Assembly: GCA_050742155.1 (NCBI GenBank) | Contig: JBOGFC010000038.1 | Span: 1 to 18,074 of the forward strand | From: JBOGFC01 sp050742155 | GTDB lineage: Bacteria; Actinomycetota; Acidimicrobiia; Spongiisociales; JALYHC01 | Length of the DNA stretch: 18,074 nucleotides | Direction: 5' to 3' | Shown: positions 6,389 to 12,255 of the stretch, piece after piece | Layout: every line of letters begins with the position of its first letter | Numbering within the stretch: the first letter of the stretch is position 1 | Translations under genes and position numbers: made by a program | Notes under the pieces: model-generated | Told to the model about the DNA's origin: nothing | The model's input: the letters and a program-made list of their open reading frames with translations, nothing else | Database searches by the model: none

Positions 6389-6990
6389 CGTGGGTGAAGG
6401 TGTGCGGACTGACTCGCCGGGAGGATGTGGAGGCGGCGGTGGAGGCAGGGGCCGACGCGGTGGGGTTCGTGCTGGCGCCCGGCACCCCGCGCCGGGTGGA
6501 TGTCGAGCAGGCGAGGCGGCTGGGCCGGGACCTCCCGGTGGTGCGCGTGGTGGTGACGGTCGACCTCCCCCCGGATGAGGTTCTCCTCCAGGTGAAGGAG
6601 GCCGGCGCCGAGGGGGTGCAGCTTCACGGTCGTCACGCTTCCGAGGCGGCCGCCGCCGCCGTCGGGGCCGGCTATCTGGTGCTCCGTCCGGTCCGGGTGC
6701 GGGATCGGGTCGACCTCAGCGAGATCCCGGAAGGACAGATCCCGCTCCTCGACGCTTATCGCCCGGAGCTACACGGCGGGACCGGGCAGCGGTTCGACTG
6801 GGGTCTCATCGATCCCGGGCTGGAGCGTCGCTACGTGCTGGCCGGTGGCCTGGGCCCTGACTCGGTGCGGGCGGCGGTGGCCCGGCTGCATCCCTGGGGG
6901 GTCGATGCCACCTCGCGCCTGGAGGTCTCCCCGGGGGTCAAGGACCCGGCCAAGGTGGCGGCTTTCGTACGGGAAGCGAAGCAGGCGTGA
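6385..6990 (+). CDS. trpF: Phosphoribosylanthranilate isomerase
   Basis: The enzyme performs the Amadori rearrangement of phosphoribosylanthranilate to the substrate of TrpC. The 201-residue protein starts MTWVKVCGLTRREDV, with the catalytic general base Cys7. It carries GVQLHG (78-82), LLDAY with the likely general acid Asp123, HGGTGQRFDW (130-139), LAGGLGPDSV and GVDATSRLEVSPGVKD. The usual form of the last motif is GVDVSSGVE...PGVKD, so Arg178 replaces a normally conserved glycine; this may be lineage-specific. ATG 6385 overlaps the trpC stop codon as ATGA and gives the exact family N-terminus. A separate trpF is noteworthy in an actinobacterium, because many members of the phylum rely on the bifunctional isomerase PriA instead. 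Confidence 0.94.
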   Translation: MTWVKVCGLTRREDVEAAVEAGADAVGFVLAPGTPRRVDVEQARRLGRDLPVVRVVVTVDLPPDEVLLQVKEAGAEGVQLHGRHASEAAAAAVGAGYLVLRPVRVRDRVDLSEIPEGQIPLLDAYRPELHGGTGQRFDWGLIDPGLERRYVLAGGLGPDSVRAAVARLHPWGVDATSRLEVSPGVKDPAKVAAFVREAKQA

Positions 6991-8162
6991 TCCTCGCCCG
7001 GCCCGACGAGCGAGGGCGCTTCGGGGAGTATGGGGGGCGCTTCGTCCCCGAGACGCTCATGCCCGCCCTGGAGGAGCTGGAGCGGGAGTTCTCGGCGGCC
7101 TGGGCTGACCCGCTCTTCCGGGCCGAGCTGGACCGGCTGCTGCGGGTGTACGTGGGGCGACCCACCCCCATCTACGAGGCCGGGCGGCTCTCCGCGCGCT
7201 TGGGGGTGCGGCTGCTACTCAAGCGAGAGGACCTGGCCCACACCGGTGCCCACAAGATCAACAACACCATGGGCCAGGTGCTGCTGGCCTCCAGGATGGG
7301 CAAGCGGCGGGTGATCGCCGAGACCGGGGCGGGGCAGCACGGGGTGGCGACCGCCACGGCCGCCTCTCTGCTGGGCCTGAGCTGCTCGGTCTATATGGGG
7401 AGCAAGGACATCGAGCGGCAGGCGCTCAACGTCTACCGGATGCGGCTCCTGGGGGCCGAGGTGGTCCCGGTGGAGAGGGGCGCCGGCACCCTCAAGGAGG
7501 CGGTCAGCGAGGCGATGCGGGACTGGGTGGCCACGGTCGAGGACACCCACTACGTGATCGGATCGGTGGTCGGCCCGCACCCATTTCCGTGGATGGTGCG
7601 GGAGCTGCAGCGGGTCATCGGTGAGGAGGCGAAGGAGCAGCTGGGGGATGAGGTCCCCGACCTGGTGGTGGCCTGCGTGGGCGGCGGCTCGAACGCCATC
7701 GGCATCTTCTATCCCTTCGCCGGTACCGGCGTGGAGCTGGTCGGGGTGGAGGCCGGGGGGCTGGGCATCGAGACCGGTCGCCACAGCGCCTCCCTGGGGG
7801 CAGGCTCGGCCGGCATCCTCCATGGGGCCCGCACCTACCTCCTCCAGGACGAGGAGGGGCAGGTGCTGGAGGCCCACTCGGTGTCGGCCGGGCTCGACTA
7901 TCCGGGGGTCGGGCCCGAGCATGCCTTCCTCAAGGATGCCGGAGTGGCGCGCTACGAGACCGTGACCGACCAGGAGGCGCTGGAAGCCTTCGACCTCCTC
8001 GCCCGGACCGAGGGGATCATCCCCGCCCTCGAGCCGGCCCACGCCCTGGCCTGGGTGGTTCGGGAGGCGAAGAGCCTGGCCGGCAAGACCGTGCTGCTCA
8101 ACCTGTCGGGGAGGGGGGACAAGGACGTCGACCAGGTCGCCCGGCTGCGCGGTGAGCGCTGA
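6987..8162 (+). CDS. trpB: Tryptophan synthase beta subunit
   Basis: The subunit joins indole and L-serine to make tryptophan, using pyridoxal phosphate, in an alpha2-beta2 complex with TrpA. The 391-residue protein is of the standard TrpB1 type. It starts with GRFGEYGGRFVPETLMPAL, has HTGAHKINN with the cofactor lysine Lys90, AETGAGQHGVATA (Glu112), the phosphate-binding loop VGGGSNAIG (231-239), and HSVSAGLDYPGVGPEHAFL. The GTG start overlaps the trpF stop codon as GTGA, and the 3' end overlaps trpA by 11 bp. No truncation or altered key residue was seen. Confidence 0.97.
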   Translation: MILARPDERGRFGEYGGRFVPETLMPALEELEREFSAAWADPLFRAELDRLLRVYVGRPTPIYEAGRLSARLGVRLLLKREDLAHTGAHKINNTMGQVLLASRMGKRRVIAETGAGQHGVATATAASLLGLSCSVYMGSKDIERQALNVYRMRLLGAEVVPVERGAGTLKEAVSEAMRDWVATVEDTHYVIGSVVGPHPFPWMVRELQRVIGEEAKEQLGDEVPDLVVACVGGGSNAIGIFYPFAGTGVELVGVEAGGLGIETGRHSASLGAGSAGILHGARTYLLQDEEGQVLEAHSVSAGLDYPGVGPEHAFLKDAGVARYETVTDQEALEAFDLLARTEGIIPALEPAHALAWVVREAKSLAGKTVLLNLSGRGDKDVDQVARLRGER

Positions 8163-8979
8163 GCGGCTCGCCGGGCTCTTCGAGGAGGTCCGCCGGGAGG
8201 GGCGTCCGGCCCTGCTTCCCTATCTGACGGCCGGGCTGCCCGATCTGGAGTCTTCACCCGCTCTCTTCCGGGCCATGGCCGAGGCCGGGGCAGACGGCTT
8301 CGAGGTCGGCCTCCCGTACTCCGACCCGCTGATGGATGGGCCCACCATCCAGGCCGCCGCCGCCCGGGCCCTAGCCGGCGGGGTGCGATGGGAGGATGCT
8401 CTGCAGGTGGTGGAGGCGGTGGTGTCCGGAACGGGCAAGCCGACGGTGGTGATGACCTATGCCAATCCCGTTTTCCTGGTAGGCGTGGAGCGCTTCGCTG
8501 TCCGGGCCGCCCAGGCCGGGGCCTCAGGAATCATCGTGGCCGACCTGCCCGTCGAGGAGGCGGAGTCGGTCCAAGCGGCTGCCGAGGCGGCGGGGTTGGG
8601 GCTCGCTCTCTTCGTGGCCCCCACCACCCATGACGCCCGGCTGGTCGGGGTGGCGGCCCGGAAGCCGGCCTTCATCTACGGAGTGGCCGACCTGGGCGTG
8701 ACCGGGGAACGGGAGCGACCGGGCGACCGGGCGGAGCTCTTGGCCTCCCGGGTGCGGGCGGTGACCGACCTGCCGCTGGTGATGGGGGTGGGGATCTCCA
8801 CCCCGGAGCAGGTGCGAGCGCTGGTGGGAACGGTGGACGGGGTGATCGTCGGGTCCGCCCTGGTGCGCAGAGTGCTGAATGCCGCGGGCCCCGACCAAGC
8901 TGCCGATTCGCTCCGAGCGGCGGTCGGAGAGTTGGCGGCCGCCCTCCGTCTTGGACCCTCCCCCACAGGGGGAGGGTAG
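8152..8979 (+). CDS. trpA: Tryptophan synthase alpha subunit
   Basis: The subunit cleaves indole-3-glycerol phosphate to indole, which is channelled to TrpB. The TrpA signature is clear: GFEVGLPYSDPLMDGPTIQ (residues 49-67), with catalytic Glu51 and Asp62 and the substrate-binding segment. Other family blocks are LLPYLTAGLPDLE, VVMTYANPVF, GIIVADLPVEE, FIYGVADLGVTG, LPLVMGVGISTPEQV and GVIVGSALV. The length, 275 residues, is normal. The last residues, GPSPTGGG, are encoded by a perfect palindrome that abuts the stop codon, so the tail is probably not functional. The GTG start overlaps trpB by 11 bp, marking it as the last gene of the coupled trp cluster. Confidence 0.96.
   Translation: MSAERLAGLFEEVRREGRPALLPYLTAGLPDLESSPALFRAMAEAGADGFEVGLPYSDPLMDGPTIQAAAARALAGGVRWEDALQVVEAVVSGTGKPTVVMTYANPVFLVGVERFAVRAAQAGASGIIVADLPVEEAESVQAAAEAAGLGLALFVAPTTHDARLVGVAARKPAFIYGVADLGVTGERERPGDRAELLASRVRAVTDLPLVMGVGISTPEQVRALVGTVDGVIVGSALVRRVLNAAGPDQAADSLRAAVGELAAALRLGPSPTGGG
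8955..8977. repeat. Perfect GC-rich palindrome at the end of trpA
   Basis: ACCCTCCCCC (8955-8964) pairs fully with GGGGGAGGGT (8968-8977) around ACA. The second arm runs into the trpA stop codon TAG (8977-8979). It resembles the first hairpin of the repeat at 5506. With no U-tract it is not a classical terminator, but a 10-bp GC stem at the end of the trp operon could still stop transcription or protect the mRNA 3' end. Confidence 0.75.
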
Positions 8980-9009
8980 GGAGGGGTCAAGCCGGCCGGC
9001 GGGCGGTTC

Positions 9010-9015
9010 GATAGT
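9010..9015 (+). promoter_or_regulatory. Candidate -10 box of the GT87 gene
   Basis: GATAGT ends 5 nt before the ATG at 9021, and no Shine-Dalgarno sequence lies between. This is the same arrangement as at the radical SAM gene and suggests a leaderless transcript separate from the trp operon. No clear -35 was found. Confidence 0.35.
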
Positions 9016-9020
9016 CAGGC

Positions 9021-10190
9021 ATGACCTCCGCCACCTTGGCCACGGTTCGGCTGCTCCGGCTTCACTTGCTGCCTCTGGCGGTCGTCCTGGCCTCGCTGGC
9101 CGTTTTCGGGAGCTTCCTTTGGCGAGAGGTGCCCAAGTCCCACGACGGCACCGCCCCGGAGGACTTCCCCAACTACTACTTCGCCGGCCGGCGGGTGCTG
9201 GAGGGCCGTCCCGTCTACGGGGAGATCGGCGACGAGGTGCAGAGGGCCCTCGGCTGGGAGGGCTATCGGGCCTACCCGGCCGATCCTCCCGCCACGGTCG
9301 TTCTGCTGGCTCCGCTCTCACTCTTGCCTTATCGCCTGGCCTGGTGGTCCCTGGCGCTGGTGTCGGTGACGCTCATCGCCGGAGTGACGGCCCTCACGGC
9401 TCGTGAGGTCGGCTTCTCGTGGTGGGTGGCGGCCGCCGTCGGTGCCCTGGCCCTGGCCTCCAACCCGGCCCGCTTCCTGCTGGCCCGCAACCACATGGAG
9501 AGCCTGATTCTGTTGGCGGGCTTCCTGGGGTGGCTGGCCTGGCGCCGAGGACGAGATCGGAGGCTGGGAGCGTGGTGGGGGATGGCCGCCGCCCTCAAGC
9601 TCTTTCCCGCCATGTGGCTGGTGGGGCTGGCCGGAGCGCGCCCTCGGGCACTGGCTTGGGGAATCGTCACCGCCACGTCGGCAACCTTGATCGGAGCCGC
9701 CGTGGTGGGTCTGGACGGAGTGGCCACCTTCATCGGGGAGGTCATTCCGCAGTCGCGCCGGTGGTACGGGACGGCGGGCAACTATTCCTTCTTATCTGTG
9801 GGCACCGCGCTGGGCGGTCCCTGGCTGGGCTGGATGCTCGCCGCGGCCGGGGCGCTGTGGCTGGTTCCCGCCTACCTGAGAAAGGCGCACGGAAGCGACC
9901 TGGTCTGGGTGGCCGGCACGGCCGCTGCGCTCCTCTTGTCCCCGCTCTCCTGGCTCAACTACCTGGTGCTGGCCTTCCCGGGGCTGGTGATCCTGGCCCG
10001 GCACCTCGACCTGGGGCGTCCGTCGGAGCGGTGGATGCTGGCCGGGCTGGCCTTGGGGCTGGCCTGGTGGCCGGAGACCGTCCGGCTGGGCGCCCTGGTG
10101 CCGACTGTGCTGGCCTCCTCGCTACCGACCGCGGCGTTGGTGGTGATGTTCTGGCTGGCCGTCCATCACCTTCCCCAAGTTCAGGACTAG
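9021..10190 (+). CDS. GT87/DUF2029-type membrane glycosyltransferase
   Basis: The 389-residue protein is strongly hydrophobic with about nine or ten membrane segments, the first at roughly residues 14-34. After it comes DFPNYYFAGRRVLEGRPVYGE (from Asp48), matching the early extracytoplasmic motif of the GT87/DUF2029 family (acidic residue, Tyr, then G-x-x-x-Y). Further family features are AALKLFPAMWLVGLA, GNYSFLSVGTAL and the late LSPLSWLNYLVLAFPGLV. Characterised members transfer mannose from polyprenyl-phosphate-mannose to cell-envelope glycolipids in actinobacteria, so an envelope glycan role is likely, but donor and acceptor are unknown. It has no partner genes here that narrow the substrate. 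Confidence 0.82.
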   Translation: MTSATLATVRLLRLHLLPLAVVLASLAVFGSFLWREVPKSHDGTAPEDFPNYYFAGRRVLEGRPVYGEIGDEVQRALGWEGYRAYPADPPATVVLLAPLSLLPYRLAWWSLALVSVTLIAGVTALTAREVGFSWWVAAAVGALALASNPARFLLARNHMESLILLAGFLGWLAWRRGRDRRLGAWWGMAAALKLFPAMWLVGLAGARPRALAWGIVTATSATLIGAAVVGLDGVATFIGEVIPQSRRWYGTAGNYSFLSVGTALGGPWLGWMLAAAGALWLVPAYLRKAHGSDLVWVAGTAAALLLSPLSWLNYLVLAFPGLVILARHLDLGRPSERWMLAGLALGLAWWPETVRLGALVPTVLASSLPTAALVVMFWLAVHHLPQVQD

Positions 10191-10250
10191 CCCCTTCGAA
10201 GGTGCGAAAAACAAGCCTCAAGCGCCCGGTGAGCGGACGATACGGCTGGC

Positions 10251-11273
10251 ATGAGGCAACAGTGGCGGGTGCCCCGCTTGGCGGCACTGGGAGGTTCGCT
10301 GATCGTTGTGGCGGTGGCCGTCGTGGGAGCTGTGGCCCTGCTGCGGGTGACCGCAACGGGAGGCTGGGCGGTGGCCCAGGCGTGGGTGACCGTCACGATC
10401 CTCACCGGTACCCTGGTCGCCTCGGAAGCCTTGGCCCGCCGGGACCGCACCCTCTCCGGCTGGCTGTCGTCGTTCGGGGTCCTGGCCATCTGGGTGGCCG
10501 GAGTGTTCAGCCTGGTAGATGCAGTGGGAGGGAGGCTCCCAGGCTTCGATGGGTTGGTCCAGCTCTCCGGGGCCGGTTTCCTGGTGGGAGCGGGCGCCCT
10601 GGCCGCCGGCTTGGCCCTTCGCACCGGCGAGGAACGCAGGCGCCGGGAGGCGGAGCCGGTCGAGCAGCCGTCCAAGGCGGTCGACGAGCCTGAGGAGCCA
10701 CTCGTCATGGCTCTTCGCTCGGCGCTCAAGGAGGCGCGCCTGTCCGATCCCCTCACCGGCCTCACCACCCTCTACGGGCTGGAGGAGCAGGGAGTCGCCA
10801 CCGCTTACGAGCAGGGAGTGGTGGTCATCTTCAATCTGGACGACCTGGGCTGGATCAACCGCCGGTTCGGACGCAAGGCGGGGGACGACATCATGCGCCA
10901 GGCCGCCGAAGCCCTCTCCAGCGCCCTCTTTGGTCGGGCCGCCCTGGCCCGGCTGGGCGGCGACGAGTTCCTGGCGATGGTGACGGGCGGGCAATCGGAG
11001 GGGGCGCTGGTGGCCAACCGGGGACGGGCGGCGGTCAAGGCTATGGCGCTGGCCCGGGGAGGCATGGAGGAGATGACGCTCTCCGTGTCGGTGGGAATGG
11101 CCGAGGTCCGCGAGCAGCGAATCTCCGCATTCTCGGAGGCCCTGTCGATGGCCGAGACGGCGCTCGATGAGGCGCTGCTGCGGGGCGGGGACCGTATCGT
11201 ATGGGCGGCCCGGGAAGGCGCCCCCGAGGAGTTCCCCGAGGTCGAGGTCGACGAGCGAGCCTTCTCGGGCTGA
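10251..11273 (+). CDS. Membrane-anchored GGDEF-domain protein
   Basis: Four hydrophobic segments (about 9-32, 39-60, 72-91 and 105-124) are followed by a charged linker (125-160) and a GGDEF domain (about 160-318) opening with LSDPLTGLTTLYGLEE. The signature is intact as RLGGDEFLAMV (GGDEF at 236-240). Diguanylate cyclases make cyclic di-GMP from two GTP. However, the metal-binding position, normally the first Asp of the DxD motif, is Asn195 (FNLDDLGWINRRFG), and the usual Lys after it is Gly200. The guanine contacts Asn203 and Asp212 are kept. The RxxD product-inhibition site is absent (FGRA at that position). Activity is therefore uncertain; it may be a weak cyclase or a nucleotide-binding sensor. 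Its stop codon lies one base from the oppositely oriented tRNA-Leu gene. Confidence 0.88.
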   Translation: MRQQWRVPRLAALGGSLIVVAVAVVGAVALLRVTATGGWAVAQAWVTVTILTGTLVASEALARRDRTLSGWLSSFGVLAIWVAGVFSLVDAVGGRLPGFDGLVQLSGAGFLVGAGALAAGLALRTGEERRRREAEPVEQPSKAVDEPEEPLVMALRSALKEARLSDPLTGLTTLYGLEEQGVATAYEQGVVVIFNLDDLGWINRRFGRKAGDDIMRQAAEALSSALFGRAALARLGGDEFLAMVTGGQSEGALVANRGRAAVKAMALARGGMEEMTLSVSVGMAEVREQRISAFSEALSMAETALDEALLRGGDRIVWAAREGAPEEFPEVEVDERAFSG

Positions 11274-11274
11274 G

Positions 11275-11357
11275 TGCCGGGGGCGGGATTCGAACCCGCA
11301 CGCCCTTTCGGACAGCGCCTTTTGAGGACGCCAAGTCTGCCATTCCTTCACCCCGGC
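11275..11357 (-). tRNA. tRNA-Leu (anticodon CAA)
   Basis: Read on the minus strand, the gene folds fully. The acceptor stem is GCCGGGG with CCCCGGC. The D-arm contains GGCAGAC, typical of tRNA-Leu. The anticodon stem is GCGTC with GGCGC around the loop CTCAAAA (anticodon CAA, reading UUG). The class II variable arm is GTCC with GGGC and a GAAA loop. The T-arm is GCGGG-TTCGAAT-CCCGC. The discriminator base is A, as expected for leucine. The total is 83 nt. The 3' CCA is not encoded (CTC follows), so it must be added by the CCA-adding enzyme. Confidence 0.96.
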
Positions 11358-11366
11358 TCGGGCAAC

Positions 11367-11372
11367 ATTGTA
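11367..11372 (-). promoter_or_regulatory. -10 box for tRNA-Leu
   Basis: On the minus strand TACAAT (5 of 6 to TATAAT) lies 9 nt before the mature 5' end of the tRNA, so only a short leader would be removed by RNase P. No convincing -35 is visible. The remainder of the 11358-11506 spacer shows no gene. Confidence 0.5.
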
Positions 11373-11506
11373 GGCCGCATCAACCCTTCGGCCCGACGAC
11401 GAGGTCCAGCTCGAGCACGTCAGGGGCGGGCGATTGAGATCGTCTTCCAGTTCATCTTCTTCCAGGAGACCCCGAAGCGATCGCATGCCTGACCGAAGAT
11501 TCGCCC

Positions 11507-11941
11507 TCATTCCCTCGACAGCGGGTTCTCCCAGCGGAGGCGGGGGAAGCGGGCGAAATCGCCGTCGGTGCTCATGAGAGTGAGCCCATGCTCGATCGCC
11601 AGCGAAGCCAGATGAGCGTCGGGTACGAGGTCGCCCCGTACCCCTTCCGCTCCGAGCAGCTCACCGAGGATCTCCGCGTGGCGGTCCGTGGGTTCCGGTG
11701 TCCAAGCCACCGGCCGGTCGAGCCAGCTCCGTACCTGAGCGAAGGCGTCATGCACGCCGAGCGGAGCTCGAAACACCCGCGGGTTGGTGACCAGCCGCAG
11801 AAAGGCGCCCAGGCTCGCCCAGGGCAGACCTACTCGGGCGGTGCCGTTCAGCCGATCGTTCAGCCACCCCCGGGCCCGCTGGTGCTGATCGAAGTCGGCC
11901 ACCTTGGCGTACACCAGCAGATCGGCGTCGATCAGGATCAC
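11507..11941 (-). CDS. vapC: VapC-type PIN-domain toxin
   Basis: The 144-residue protein is a PIN-domain ribonuclease. It begins MILIDADLLVYAK, with the first metal-binding Asp5. It shows the PWASLGAFLRLVTNPRVFRAPL block typical of one VapC subgroup common in mycobacteria, then LVPDAHLASLAIEHG (Asp108) and STDGDFARFPRLRWENPL (Asp126, Asp128). VapC toxins cleave tRNA or rRNA using Mg2+ or Mn2+ and are neutralised by the cognate VapB. In this subgroup the mid-domain acidic residue is less obvious than in classical PIN domains. The ATG overlaps the antitoxin stop codon by 4 bp, the usual coupled arrangement. A tRNA-Leu gene lies immediately downstream on the same strand; nothing in the sequence shows that it is the target. 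Confidence 0.92.
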   Translation of the reverse strand: MILIDADLLVYAKVADFDQHQRARGWLNDRLNGTARVGLPWASLGAFLRLVTNPRVFRAPLGVHDAFAQVRSWLDRPVAWTPEPTDRHAEILGELLGAEGVRGDLVPDAHLASLAIEHGLTLMSTDGDFARFPRLRWENPLSRE

Positions 11942-12189
11942 CGGCGGTTCTCGCCCTCCACGACCGAGAGGGCCTCTTGCACGTTGTCAATGCTTCCCAC
12001 CAGGCAGCCACCGAGTGACACCGAGGGAGTCTCATACCGATCCCGACTGCCTGGGTGGGGCCGGCCGATGGTGTCGAGACCTGCCCGCAGTAGGTCGTTG
12101 ACGATCTCCTTGAAGGGTCGGTCCTGGGCCCGTCGGAGCTGCTCCAGGCGGGCTGCCACGTCATCTTCGAGGGTGAGGGTAGTTCGCAT
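11938..12189 (-). CDS. vapB: VapB-type ribbon-helix-helix antitoxin
   Basis: The 83-residue protein starts MRTTLTLEDDVAARLEQLRR, a ribbon-helix-helix DNA-binding fold in which the first strand contacts operator DNA, continuing through AQDRPFKEIVNDLLRAGL. The C-terminal half (about 41-83) would be the flexible segment that wraps the toxin. VapB neutralises VapC, and the complex usually represses its own operon. The ATG at 12189 lies 7 nt after a TATGCT -10 box and next to a palindrome spanning the promoter, fitting autoregulation and a leaderless mRNA. The gene is divergent from polA with 66 bp between the starts. Confidence 0.9.
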   Translation of the reverse strand: MRTTLTLEDDVAARLEQLRRAQDRPFKEIVNDLLRAGLDTIGRPHPGSRDRYETPSVSLGGCLVGSIDNVQEALSVVEGENRR

Positions 12190-12223
12190 GCATCAAAGCA
12201 TAGCAATGCTGACGCTTTGATGC
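12190..12223. promoter_or_regulatory. Palindromic operator candidate between vapBC and polA
   Basis: GCATCAAAGC (12190-12199) and GCTTTGATGC (12214-12223) are perfect 10-bp inverted arms. A second, smaller palindrome, AGCAATGCT (12202-12210), is centred in the 14-bp spacer. The site covers the vapB -10 region and touches the vapB start codon, as expected for binding by VapB or the VapBC complex. Its polA-proximal arm overlaps the likely polA -35 box. Confidence 0.75.
12197..12202 (-). promoter_or_regulatory. -10 box of vapBC
   Basis: On the minus strand TATGCT ends 7 nt before the vapB ATG. CTGGCA, 18 bp further upstream (12221-12226), matches 4 of 6 bases of a -35 box. Both lie within or at the edge of the palindrome. 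Confidence 0.5.
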
Positions 12224-12246
12224 CAGCTACCAGCCACACCTAACAT
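12217..12246 (+). promoter_or_regulatory. Candidate polA promoter
   Basis: TTGATG (12217-12222, 4 of 6 to TTGACA), an 18-bp spacer and TAACAT (12241-12246, 4 of 6 to TATAAT) precede the polA ATG by 9 nt. Transcription would begin at or within a few bases of the start codon. The -35 box lies in the right arm of the vapBC palindrome. Confidence 0.45.
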
Positions 12247-12255
12247 GGACCCGGT

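Noticed and set aside
10218..11510. Long minus-strand frame across the GGDEF and tRNA-Leu region
   Set aside because: It reads through a tRNA gene and antisense to the GGDEF gene, and shows no domain; an artefact of base composition.
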